DNA of 64,000 nt from Ga0074139 sp964515195 (GTDB taxonomy: Bacteria > Bdellovibrionota > Bdellovibrionia > Bdellovibrionales > Bdellovibrionaceae): positions 1 to 64,000 of the forward strand of contig CAZETK010000009.1 of assembly GCA_964515195.1 (NCBI GenBank). The letters run 5' to 3'. Numbering within the stretch: position 1 is the stretch's first letter; the number at the start of each line of letters is the position of its first letter. Under the pieces are notes generated by a model, which was given only the letters and a program-made list of their open reading frames with translations, was not told the DNA's origin and ran no database searches. Positions 44,171 to 52,357 of this stretch are shown piece after piece. Both the position numbers and the translations under genes were made by a program.

Positions 44171-44818
44171 ATGGAATCTTTAAAGTGCCCCCTTTGCCTT
44201 GGAAAGTCGACATGGACCCTTCACCAGAAGGTGACTGGCGAAAGCTATCATAAGTGTCTTGATTGCAATTTAATCTTCCTAAACCCGCAATTCCATTTGA
44301 AGCCCGATGAAGAGCTGCGCCGATATCAATCCCATGAAAATGATCCCGAGCAGAAAGGTTATCAGGATTTTTTAGCTCCCGTGATAGCAGCTGTGCGTAA
44401 CTCCCAGCTGATGAAAGCCGAAGGACTGGATTTTGGTTGCGGACCGAATTCCGTGGTCATCCATACTCTGAAAAAAGAAGGCTATAACATCAAAGGTTAC
44501 GACCCTTATTTCCATGATGATTCCAAATTGTTGCAAAAAAAGTATGATTACATTGTCTGCACCGAGGTGATCGAGCATTTTTATAAACCCTTTGAAGAGT
44601 TTGCCCGATTGCGAAGTCTTTTGAAGCCGCTAGGTTCCCTTTATCTCAAGACTTCTCTTACAGACTCTGTCGAGGATTTTGAAAAGTGGCACTACCATCG
44701 TGATCCAAGTCACGTTTGCTTTTATTCTGAAAAAAGTATTCGGTGGATCTGCCGCAATTTAAGATGGAACGAAGTCGAGATCAGCCAGGATCGGATTGTC
44801 ATAGCTCGCACCACATAA
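44171..44818 (+). CDS. Class I SAM-dependent methyltransferase with zinc-ribbon N-terminus
   Basis: A 215-residue protein. The first 40 residues include two Cys pairs ('CPLC' and 'CLDCNLIFLNP'), a zinc-ribbon often seen in this group. SAM motif I is 'EGLDFGCGPNS', then 'KGYDPYF' and 'VCTEVIEHF'. The end has 'DPSHVCFYSEKSIRWICRN'. This matches 2-polyprenyl-like methyltransferases that act on many substrates. I chose the ATG at 44171 over a TTG at 44165; the Shine-Dalgarno is weak. Confidence 0.78.
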   Translation: MESLKCPLCLGKSTWTLHQKVTGESYHKCLDCNLIFLNPQFHLKPDEELRRYQSHENDPEQKGYQDFLAPVIAAVRNSQLMKAEGLDFGCGPNSVVIHTLKKEGYNIKGYDPYFHDDSKLLQKKYDYIVCTEVIEHFYKPFEEFARLRSLLKPLGSLYLKTSLTDSVEDFEKWHYHRDPSHVCFYSEKSIRWICRNLRWNEVEISQDRIVIARTT

Positions 44819-44916
44819 GAGTGACCCAAGAACCAATCTTCTTGCTCCTGGTCAATTAAATCGGCAGGCAAGGATGGGTTTGGATTTTGCTTTATTCCAG
44901 GATCAGAGGTCTTGGA

Positions 44917-46116
44917 ATGGTTGTATTGAATTTCATGCGGAATGCTCCCTGGTTTGTTGTGACCTTTACAGGGATCTGTCTATTACTTTTTCACTCGGAC
45001 GCCCATGCCCAGAGGCAATGCCACAAACTTCTTAAAGGTAAGGCCTCGCCCCACGCTGAAAGCTATATCTCAAAGGATCTGGCCAAGCCTCTGTCAAAAG
45101 AGCGTCCTCCGTCCACTTTGGGTCACGCGCGATTTAGTATGCGCGGGATGTCCTGGAACCTTAAGAATGTATTTACTTCGGATGACGGGCCATCCAGGGT
45201 GAATGGCGTGAAGCTAGCTTCAGGCAAGAATGGACGTAGTGAAAATGAAAAACCAGATCGGGAAATGGTCAGTCTCCAAATGACGTTGATCGAATACAAC
45301 CCTGATTGGTTAGTGGGGCAAGAAATTGAAAACGTAAAAGCTGCACGCGAGGTCGTAGAAGGTGATCAAAAACTGCGCGGCCTTTATCATGTATTTTTAA
45401 TTGATGGGAACGACCAACGAGGAATTGATATCGGCTTTTTTGTTAAAAAATCCTTACCCTTCAAATACAAGTTAGAATCCCATCGACACCTCCAATGGAC
45501 GGACCGTTATAAGGAGGATGGACAGTGGAAAGAAGAAACGATACCGCTTTTTTCCCGGGATTTTCCAGTTTTGTTGTTTTTCAATAAAGAAGACGCCAAC
45601 TTTGAAAAGCCCGTCCTGATTTTGGGAGGCGTGCATGCTAAATCAAAACGAAATCGCTCAGGCGATCCTGAAAGTCAGCGTTGGCGAACAGCTCAATTTG
45701 AAGGCATCGCCCAAATAATTCAAACGTATCATCAGAGGTATGGTGAAGATGTGCCCGTTATTATCGCTGGGGACTATAACACCGAAGTGCAAAGTTCGAC
45801 CGAAATTGAGCCCCTCCGTCAGCTTGAAATTGACAGTGCCTTTGACAAAGCTGAGGAAGATCGTCTTGAACCCTACGACCGCGGAACTCACGCGTACTTT
45901 TCCAAGGGGGGGCGAGCCGATTTTAAACAAATTGATGACATTCGGGTCCGCAACGTTCGAGTGATCAGAACAGAAATTGCCGACTATCGAAACCATAAAG
46001 GCAAAGAAATCAAATGGCCCCGCACCTATGAAGAACGTGAAAAGCAGGGCTCAGATCATAAAGCTGTCGTTGCGGATATTGAACTTACTGTCCCGGGAAT
46101 TAAAAGTAAAAAATAA
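44917..46116 (+). CDS. Secreted endonuclease/exonuclease/phosphatase-family protein
   Basis: A 399-residue exported enzyme. The signal peptide contains 'FVVTFTGICLLLFHSDAHA'. The EEP core shows 'SWNLKNVFT', the metal-binding Glu in 'VGQEIEN', 'GGVHAKSKR', the Asp-x-Asn in 'IIAGDYNTE', and the terminal 'GSDHKAVVADI'. These hydrolyse phosphodiesters in nucleic acids or phospholipids; a secreted nuclease is the simplest reading in a predator-like genome. GAGGTC before the ATG at 44917 supports it over TTG 44887. The 3' end overlaps a convergent gene by 17 nt. Confidence 0.8.
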   Translation: MVVLNFMRNAPWFVVTFTGICLLLFHSDAHAQRQCHKLLKGKASPHAESYISKDLAKPLSKERPPSTLGHARFSMRGMSWNLKNVFTSDDGPSRVNGVKLASGKNGRSENEKPDREMVSLQMTLIEYNPDWLVGQEIENVKAAREVVEGDQKLRGLYHVFLIDGNDQRGIDIGFFVKKSLPFKYKLESHRHLQWTDRYKEDGQWKEETIPLFSRDFPVLLFFNKEDANFEKPVLILGGVHAKSKRNRSGDPESQRWRTAQFEGIAQIIQTYHQRYGEDVPVIIAGDYNTEVQSSTEIEPLRQLEIDSAFDKAEEDRLEPYDRGTHAYFSKGGRADFKQIDDIRVRNVRVIRTEIADYRNHKGKEIKWPRTYEEREKQGSDHKAVVADIELTVPGIKSKK

Positions 46117-46594
46117 GACCGGCTTTAAGCGGGTGGTCGCCCACGGTGCGGAACCGAGTTTCATCTAAAGACGTAAGCCCGACTCCACCTTCAAAAGAAA
46201 ATCCCAGTGAATCCAAGCCTGGCAGAAAGAATTCGGCCCCAAAAACCACATTCATCTCGAAGCCAGAATCATTGTCAGTACCTGTACCAGTGGCGTCAGG
46301 GCGCTCAACGTTAAGCATCCCCACTTGGCCCCCGTAGTAAAAATTCATATTGTCTTCTTTGAAGAGGACTTTGCGAATTCCCACGTTGACCGCGAATTTG
46401 GAGTTGTCCTCCTCGGTGTCGACGCCCAAACTGCCCGTGAAGCCGATTTCGGAATTGGGATAATAAACAGCCGCTAAAGATGGTAAATCGATAGAGTTAT
46501 TATTCTTGATTCCCACGCCCAGGCGATTGCTAAGGTCTTTAGCGTAGAGAAAAGGGGTGAATATCATAGCTGCCGTCACAATCAATTTGAACAT
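46100..46594 (-). CDS. Small outer-membrane protein-like sequence
   Basis: A 164-residue protein with a signal peptide ending FLYAKD. The mature chain alternates polar and hydrophobic strands and ends with an aromatic 'LKAGLIFYF', the C-terminal Phe signature of barrel proteins. 'GVDTEEDNSKFAVNVGIRK' and 'FEGGVGLTSLDETRFRT' could be strands with turns. GAGGAGG precedes the ATG. No family recognised. Its 3' end runs 17 nt into the EEP gene. Confidence 0.6.
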   Translation of the reverse strand: MFKLIVTAAMIFTPFLYAKDLSNRLGVGIKNNNSIDLPSLAAVYYPNSEIGFTGSLGVDTEEDNSKFAVNVGIRKVLFKEDNMNFYYGGQVGMLNVERPDATGTGTDNDSGFEMNVVFGAEFFLPGLDSLGFSFEGGVGLTSLDETRFRTVGDHPLKAGLIFYF

Positions 46595-46776
46595 GATTCC
46601 TCCTCAAGACGGTAAGATGTAACTATAGTTTTTAAAGGGAGTCCCTCACTTTTTGTAATTGCGGTGCATTAAAGATAGATTATTCGCAACGATTTTGTGA
46701 GATTGAGCCTTCAAAAGCTTTTAGCTTATGTCATCCGAAAGGATTCCCAAAATCTTCAGGGATTTTTGACTTTGAA

Positions 46777-46852
46777 GGGCGTGTAGCTCAGTTGGGAGAG
46801 CATCAGCATGGCATGTTGAGGGTCGCAGGTTCGATTCCTGTCACGTCCACCA
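46777..46852 (+). tRNA. tRNA-Ala (anticodon GGC)
   Basis: A complete 76-nt cloverleaf: acceptor GGGCGTG/CACGTCC, D arm GCTC..GAGC, anticodon loop ATGGCAT on the stem TCAGC/GTTGA, and T arm GCAGGTTCGATTCCTGT. CCA is encoded at 46850-46852. The long palindrome that follows begins inside this CCA. Confidence 0.95.
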
Positions 46853-46972
46853 CTTCTCTTCTCTAAGTGTCCTCCAAAAAGCCTCAGACATACGTTTGGC
46901 AGCGGTGCTCGCGTTGCGAACACCGCACCAATCCGAACTCGGTTTTTGGAGGACACTTAGAGAAGAGAAGTG
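46851..46972. repeat. Long palindromic element, copy 1 (next to tRNA-Ala)
   Basis: The arms 46851-46880 and 46943-46972 are perfect 30-nt inverted repeats. Between them a central hairpin GCGGTGCTCGC/GCGAACACCGC has one mismatch. Copy 2 lies 1.1 kb downstream with the same core but partly different arm sequence. As RNA it would be a very stable hairpin of about 122 nt. It may act as terminator, processed RNA or mobile palindromic element. Confidence 0.85.
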
Positions 46973-47058
46973 TAGGTTTTCCTTGTTTTTTCAGCTTGGG
47001 CTTTGGGTGACAAATGGTGCTGAGATCAAATGCTATACAGATATGGTGGTTGGGAGTG

Positions 47059-47967
47059 ATGAAAAATATTTTGTTCATAATGATGATCTTTACCTCTTTC
47101 GGTGCATCTGCAATTTATGAACAATATCCTGGTGCGACCTGGGAAGAGGTGATCCATCCTAAAAACTCGATTGTGGCTATTGAGCCGTCGCCATCACAGC
47201 GCTTTGTAGGATGCTCGGGTGCCTTTATTCATGAAGGCTATGTCATAACGGCTGCTCACTGTGATACCAATGGCCAGCGATTTGCGATTAATGTACCTGC
47301 TTTACGCGGTGGCGTTAGTAATCCATTGCCTAAAAAATTAGATGATTGTGATCCTTTTGCGGCGCCACGTGCGGAAGACTGGAATGGTTTTCTACTAAAC
47401 GTCTATACGTCTCAAACTCTCGATATCAAAATTGCAAAAGCGATTTGGTTTCCAGGAAGAAGGAAAAGTGTTGTGCCTTTTACTGTGTGGACAGGAGACT
47501 CATCACAACTGAAGGGCCTGTGGATTGAGGCGATAGGCTATCTTCGGTGGTTCAGCGGAATTCTAATCTCCTCGTACGGACAAATCTTGTCGACAAACCA
47601 TCTGTGGTCAAAATCACCTGATCAAAAATATCTGGTGTATAACGCTCTTCAAGGGAATCAAATGTCAGGAGGACCGGTAGTTCTTCACAGCACTCAAGAG
47701 ATTGTGGGCGTGATATCGGCTTCCTACAGGGGCATTGCGAAAATAGATGATCCTGATTTAGACGTACACTCGTACGCCACTTTTATCGCCGACGCCATGA
47801 GCGAGGCCAACTGGCCGCATTCTCTTTTAAAGGGTTCACCCGACAGCCTACTGCCGAAGCCCACCTTTTTTCCACATTGGCTTACGGAAAATGAAATTGA
47901 TTCCGACAATACTTGGCGACCCAATACTGAAAATTCAAAGCAGTTTATTATGAACTGTGAAAATTAA
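47059..47967 (+). CDS. Secreted trypsin-like serine protease
   Basis: A 302-residue protein with a signal peptide ('ILFIMMIFTSFGASA'). The S1 fold is shown by 'GCSGAFIHEGYVITAAHC' with catalytic His67, an Asp in 'TLDIKIAK' as the likely second member, and the Ser in 'QGNQMSGGPVV' (about residue 203). Here the usual Asp of GDSGGP is replaced by Met, so the serine loop is atypical. The ATG at 47059 starts the signal peptide and has GGGAG nearby; an ATG at 47014 would lengthen it. The gene lies between two long palindromes. Confidence 0.8.
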   Translation: MKNILFIMMIFTSFGASAIYEQYPGATWEEVIHPKNSIVAIEPSPSQRFVGCSGAFIHEGYVITAAHCDTNGQRFAINVPALRGGVSNPLPKKLDDCDPFAAPRAEDWNGFLLNVYTSQTLDIKIAKAIWFPGRRKSVVPFTVWTGDSSQLKGLWIEAIGYLRWFSGILISSYGQILSTNHLWSKSPDQKYLVYNALQGNQMSGGPVVLHSTQEIVGVISASYRGIAKIDDPDLDVHSYATFIADAMSEANWPHSLLKGSPDSLLPKPTFFPHWLTENEIDSDNTWRPNTENSKQFIMNCEN

Positions 47968-47979
47968 TATTTGCTGACT

Positions 47980-48108
47980 CCGTCCCTTGCCCTCTCTAAG
48001 AATCCTTCAAAAGCCTCGGACATACGTTCGGCAGCGGTGCTCGCTTTGCGAGCGCCGCACCGATCCGAACTCGGCTTTTGAAGGATTCTTAGAGAGGGCA
48101 AGAGACGG
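47980..48108. repeat. Long palindromic element, copy 2 (between protease and ftsH)
   Basis: Arms 47986-48015 and 48073-48102 are perfect 30-nt inverted repeats, extended outward by 5 more pairs after one mismatch (to 47980 and 48108). The core hairpin is GCGGTGCTCGC-TTT-GCGAGCGCCGC. At least six arm positions differ from copy 1, and at each the opposite arm has changed too. It separates the convergent protease and ftsH genes. Confidence 0.85.
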
Positions 48109-48117
48109 GGCTATCAA

Positions 48118-50064
48118 TCACTGCTGCGGTCGATGAGAGTGGATTTCGAAAGGCGGGATGCCTCCACGCCCCGGGATAGAGATGGGCTCCAAGTGTTCTT
48201 GAGTATGTTTCTGCAGTTGAGAAAAGATTTTCTTCAATTCTTTTTCTTCAAGCGTTTCTTTTTCCAACAAATGCTGAGCACTTTTTCTTAGTAAGTTTTC
48301 ATTGTTTGTTAAAATCTGCAGGGCCTCTGCCAAAGCACTTTCAGTGATATTTTTAACCGACTCGTCTATTTCACGGGCTGTTTTGTCACTGTAGTAACTT
48401 TTCGTAAAAGGAAAGTCGGCGCCGCCAGACAACAGGGTGGCTTCATTGTCATTGTACGAAACTGACCCCAACATTCGATTCATACCGTAACGAGTGACCA
48501 TTTCACGGGCAATATTGGTGGCCTTTTGCAAATCATCTGACGCTCCGGTTGACAGATGACCGAACACCAAAATCTCGGCCGCACGGCCGCCCATCAGAAC
48601 GCTAATTTTATTTCGAAGCTCTTGCTCTGTAATCAAATAGCGATCCCCGGTAGGACGCTGAAGAGTGTATCCTAAGGCACCCATACCTCTTGGGATAATC
48701 GAGATTTTATGAACGGGATCGCTATTGGGCAATGCGGCCGCTACCAAAGCGTGACCCATTTCATGGTGAGCAACGATCATGCGTTCGCGGGGATCCAAAA
48801 GCCGACTTCGTTTTTCTAGCCCGGCGACAATTCGTTCAAGAGCCTGTGTAAAGTCCGAAAGATTTACGGTCTCGGCGTGTCTTCGCGTGGCCACAATGGC
48901 AGCCTCGTTGACCAGGTTGGCCAGGTCAGCACCTGTGAACCCCGGAGTCAGATCAGCCACCTTTTCCAGCTCAAGACTGGGATCGAGTTTTACTTTCACC
49001 ACGTGGACTTTCAGAATTTCAAGGCGGCCTTTTCTGTCGGGACGGTCTACCAGGACCTGTCGATCAAAACGGCCGGCCCGAAGCAAGGCGGGATCCAAAA
49101 TCTCGGGCCTGTTAGTAGCAGCCAAGATAATGGTGCCGATGCTAGAATCAAAACCATCCATTTCGACGAGCAATTGATTCAGAGTCTGTTCTTTTTCATC
49201 GTGACCACTGGCCAAGGGGCTATTACGTGTTTTCCCAAGAGCATCCAGTTCGTCGATAAATATGATACAGGGAGCTTGTTTACGAGCCTGTTCAAATAGA
49301 TCGCGAACCCGTGCGGCGCCCAAGCCTACAAACATTTCCACAAACTCAGAACCGTTGATCGAAAAAAAAGCGACCCCCGCCTCACCGGCAACAGCTTTAG
49401 CGAGAAGAGTCTTTCCGGTTCCAGGGGGGCCCACCAACAAGACGCCTTTGGGAATATGGGCTCCCAACCGTTCATAGGCTTTGGGGTCTTTCAGAAATCC
49501 GACAACTTCGCGCAACTCATCTTTGGCCTCATCGACGCCGGCGACATCCTTGAAGGTGGTCTTGATGTCCTGCTCGACGTAAACCTTGGCTTTATTTTTA
49601 CCAAGTGACATGGCTCCGCCTGACATATTGGATTGCATTCTTCTTAGTAAGAACATCCAAATACCTAAAAAGATCAGTGTCGGAATGACCCAGGACATGA
49701 CATCTCTTAAAAACGTGCTTTCGATGACCTCTCCGAATTTGACGTTATGGGCAGCCAGAAGCTTTGTAAGCTCCGGGTCCACTTGGACTGTCATAAACTC
49801 TTGTTTACCGTTGACCGGTTCTTTTAGTACTCCGTGAAGTCGTTCACCGCGTTTCGTAACTTCAGTGACATTGCCTGCATCTAACTGCTTTATGAACTCA
49901 CTATAGGCCACTTCAGAAACCTGGTCCTGCCAGGTTATAAAATTTTGAATTAAGAGAACGCCCCAAATGGCGAATAACAGGTAAAAAAGATTAAAGCGGA
50001 ATCGAGGAGCTTGAGGGGGGGGATTCGGGCTATTTGGCTGTTTAGGTTCTTGAGGTCTATCCAT
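48118..50064 (-). CDS. ftsH: Membrane-bound ATP-dependent zinc protease FtsH
   Basis: A 648-residue inner-membrane AAA+ protease. Two membrane segments ('LFYLLFAIWGVLLIQNF' and 'VIPTLIFLGIWMFLL') flank a periplasmic domain. The AAA module has Walker A 'GPPGTGKT', Walker B 'CIIFIDELDA' and the second region of homology 'AATNRPEILDPALLRAGRFD'. The peptidase site is HHEMGH, with 'SDDLQKAT' holding the third zinc ligand. The Pro-rich C-terminus is variable in the family. It degrades membrane proteins and short-lived regulators. Palindrome copy 2 is right after its stop. Confidence 0.95.
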   Translation of the reverse strand: MDRPQEPKQPNSPNPPPQAPRFRFNLFYLLFAIWGVLLIQNFITWQDQVSEVAYSEFIKQLDAGNVTEVTKRGERLHGVLKEPVNGKQEFMTVQVDPELTKLLAAHNVKFGEVIESTFLRDVMSWVIPTLIFLGIWMFLLRRMQSNMSGGAMSLGKNKAKVYVEQDIKTTFKDVAGVDEAKDELREVVGFLKDPKAYERLGAHIPKGVLLVGPPGTGKTLLAKAVAGEAGVAFFSINGSEFVEMFVGLGAARVRDLFEQARKQAPCIIFIDELDALGKTRNSPLASGHDEKEQTLNQLLVEMDGFDSSIGTIILAATNRPEILDPALLRAGRFDRQVLVDRPDRKGRLEILKVHVVKVKLDPSLELEKVADLTPGFTGADLANLVNEAAIVATRRHAETVNLSDFTQALERIVAGLEKRSRLLDPRERMIVAHHEMGHALVAAALPNSDPVHKISIIPRGMGALGYTLQRPTGDRYLITEQELRNKISVLMGGRAAEILVFGHLSTGASDDLQKATNIAREMVTRYGMNRMLGSVSYNDNEATLLSGGADFPFTKSYYSDKTAREIDESVKNITESALAEALQILTNNENLLRKSAQHLLEKETLEEKELKKIFSQLQKHTQEHLEPISIPGRGGIPPFEIHSHRPQQ

Positions 50065-50301
50065 TCCACTCCTCTCGGTAATGTCCGCCTAAGAAGGTCA
50101 TGTTGGCGCGGAATCGAAACGCTGACGAAGGGGGGTCCAGTCTCAGAGTGAGTCTGAAATCTTTCACGGTCAAGATGCCTTGCCAGGATCTGATAAACAT
50201 GGGCTCTGGCGGATCAAGGTTGCGGAAATACAAACATACAAATTTTAACTGTGTAGGTTGGAATGAAAACCGCCGTATTGAGGGACTGATGAGAGAAGAA
50301 C

Positions 50302-51072
50302 TCAAATAGTTTGCAAAAGACTTCTTACCGGAGACTCGCGTTTTGAAAAATTGATGATCTCTTGGCGGTTGTAGTGAATCAGGCAATTCAATGAGTCACA
50401 GTAATAAGGGGGATGATTTGGAGTCAGCCCCATTCGGCTGTAAAGTTTTGCATGGGTCCGAGATGTATGCACATAGAAATTATGAACTTCATGAAATTGA
50501 AGTGTCAGCATTCCGCCAACAGTAATGAGATCTGCACCTAATTGGCGGTTGCTTTGGGATTCGGCGGTTAAACGGCCGATCTCAGCGGCCCCATGAAATC
50601 CACTGCCTAGAAGACAGTGATTGAAAGCAGGTTCAGATTGAAAGGGAAGTTTTTCTTCGGGAGAGCGGGCAATTACCACGCGAATGCCCCCTAGCAATCG
50701 AGAGCTTGGGTGACATAGAGGTTGAGTGCTGTTGAGCACGATCAGAAAGGGTTGCGAGGCTCCGAGGCTATGGTCAAAGAATGTTTCTTCCTGTGACTCT
50801 GTGACGGAAGACTTAAACTTTTCGAGCCTTCTTTGGTAAATATCACTCTGCATACGATAATACTTATGAATGGCTTGCACATAAAGGCTGTCGGGATAGA
50901 GGCGTGTCCAATTCCGTGTCATCGCCGTCATCGTGGTACCATCGGCCATTGTCAGCGCGAGAGCCCCTGTATCCTTGAGGAAAGGAGCTTTCACTTGAAT
51001 GACCTCCTCATAGGTCGTCGAGGCTAGCTTCAGCATGGATTTGTTTTTTCGCAGGGGATTATAAAACGACAT
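50302..51072 (-). CDS. GNAT-fold protein, possibly FeeM-type N-acyl amino acid synthase
   Basis: A 256-residue protein with the order of motifs seen in FeeM/autoinducer-synthase-like GNAT enzymes. 'LGGIRVVIARS' is the strand before the active pocket, 'GAAEIGRLTAESQSNRQLG' resembles their 'EISRLAV' block, and 'FHEVHNFYVHTSRTHAKLYS' with 'RMGLTP' forms the closing strand and helix. If correct it would join a fatty acyl chain to an amino acid. Similarity is by pattern only. No other gene of such a pathway is next to it. The start Shine-Dalgarno is weak. Confidence 0.4.
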   Translation of the reverse strand: MSFYNPLRKNKSMLKLASTTYEEVIQVKAPFLKDTGALALTMADGTTMTAMTRNWTRLYPDSLYVQAIHKYYRMQSDIYQRRLEKFKSSVTESQEETFFDHSLGASQPFLIVLNSTQPLCHPSSRLLGGIRVVIARSPEEKLPFQSEPAFNHCLLGSGFHGAAEIGRLTAESQSNRQLGADLITVGGMLTLQFHEVHNFYVHTSRTHAKLYSRMGLTPNHPPYYCDSLNCLIHYNRQEIINFSKRESPVRSLLQTI

Positions 51073-51196
51073 TCAACACATTATAGAAGAATTGCCAGAG
51101 TCTTGTCGCAGGCAGAAATTATTCTCATTATTTTTATTGCCAAGAGGCAAGGCTTTCTCGAGAATGGGACCCCATCTGGGTTTGGGGGAGCCTTCA

Positions 51197-52345
51197 ATGA
51201 AAATTAAATTCTTTTTTATGTGGGGATTGTTCGTATTGCCGGCAGCGGCACAAGTTCCAAATTTGCCGACAAGAACTATGGAGCTTCCCATTTTGTCAAC
51301 TTCCATAAGTCTCCAAGAAGCGACTCTGGAGGGGAATGGTCTGAGTCGAAAACTTGTACAGAAGAAATTCTTCGAACCTCGTTCTTTGCCTCCAAGCGAG
51401 GTGGTCAAACTCACGACAGAACTGGATCGTCAATTCACGCAGACTCTTTCGCATCTAAAAGTTCAATCCACGTGCGGCGATCCAAGAGCTTCCTTGTACG
51501 CTTTGGCTCTCCAAGTAAAGGGTGAACTCCAGCGCTGTGGCGATTTTGCTCGTCATTGCGCTGGAGATAAAAAATTAGATTCGCCCCAAGTCTTAGTGGT
51601 AGGGGGTTTATGCGAATCCATGAGGCAAAATGCACGCCAGGCTTACGAGCTTTTTGAGGCCGCCACAGATAAGAAGTGGCATTCGTCTTCTGATATCGAT
51701 GAGGTGGTCTTTCAGTTTGCATCCTTTGCGATGTATGGAGTTTATGAAGATCAGGTTGATGCAATTCTTTCCCGCCATCCCCGTTGGTCAGCACAAGAAC
51801 AATTTCTATGGAAGTCTGTTTTGTTGCGAATGGGGAATTTGGGCCTTTCCGGAATCCAAAAGCCTGAAGTTGATCAATTTTTAAAAGAAAGAATCAAGGA
51901 AAGTAGTGGTCGGTTTCAGGCGCTCCTTAAAGCTATTAAGATTCGTATCGCTTACTTAGATTATGACTACGACGAATCACTTTATGATTTAGTGCAAGAA
52001 GGGCCCACGCTTGAAAACCCCCTTCTGTGGTATGATTTGCTTTACGCCAACCTCTATTATGGCTTGGATCAGCGATTTCGCGAGGCTCGTCTTGCCTATG
52101 ATACTTTTGATCGCTATGCCCACCGTTGGTTGAACTTTCCTGTCGAGAACAATACATACAACTATACAGAAATTTATGGATCTGTCTGTCGCGATCAAGT
52201 CCTGCAAGGAGCGGAACTGCAAGAGTTTTCTGGTTTTAAGGAACGCTTTCGAAATCAATCCCTGTCTTTTACTCAAGCCTTTCAGGAGTTACATAAATAT
52301 CGAGAGCGCTTCCCGGATAAAGCTGACGTCTTAACGGCTTGGTGA
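51197..52345 (+). CDS. N-terminal part of a secreted metallopeptidase, ended by an in-frame TGA
   Basis: A 382-residue reading frame with a signal peptide ('FFFMWGLFVLPAAAQ'). GGGGGAG six bases before the ATG at 51197 supports the start. The mature chain is helical with TPR-like pairs: 'NARQAYELFEAATDK', 'ASFAMYGVYEDQVDAILSRH' and 'FREARLAYDTFDRYAHRW'. It stops at TGA (52343-52345) after 'ERFPDKADVLTAW', but the same frame continues immediately with matching TPR-like sequence into the next entry. Thus the two probably represent one protein of about 654 residues split by a nonsense change, a sequencing error, or programmed readthrough. Confidence 0.6.
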   Translation: MKIKFFFMWGLFVLPAAAQVPNLPTRTMELPILSTSISLQEATLEGNGLSRKLVQKKFFEPRSLPPSEVVKLTTELDRQFTQTLSHLKVQSTCGDPRASLYALALQVKGELQRCGDFARHCAGDKKLDSPQVLVVGGLCESMRQNARQAYELFEAATDKKWHSSSDIDEVVFQFASFAMYGVYEDQVDAILSRHPRWSAQEQFLWKSVLLRMGNLGLSGIQKPEVDQFLKERIKESSGRFQALLKAIKIRIAYLDYDYDESLYDLVQEGPTLENPLLWYDLLYANLYYGLDQRFREARLAYDTFDRYAHRWLNFPVENNTYNYTEIYGSVCRDQVLQGAELQEFSGFKERFRNQSLSFTQAFQELHKYRERFPDKADVLTAW

Positions 52346-52357
52346 GGGTTTTTGTCG

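Noticed and set aside
44044..44253. Short plus-strand frame overlapping the start of the methyltransferase gene
   Set aside because: It overlaps the better supported gene in another frame, and has no ribosome site or recognisable domain.
46756..47120. Several open frames crossing tRNA-Ala and palindrome copy 1
   Set aside because: They translate the antisense of the tRNA and the palindrome arms; the tRNA and inverted repeat explain the sequence, and no ribosome site or protein-like pattern is present.
50057..50386. Minus-strand frame of about 109 codons upstream of ftsH
   Set aside because: It overlaps the FeeM-like gene by 85 nt and the ftsH start by 8 nt, has no good ribosome site and no recognisable pattern. 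A 47-codon version from 50200 cannot be excluded but is unsupported.
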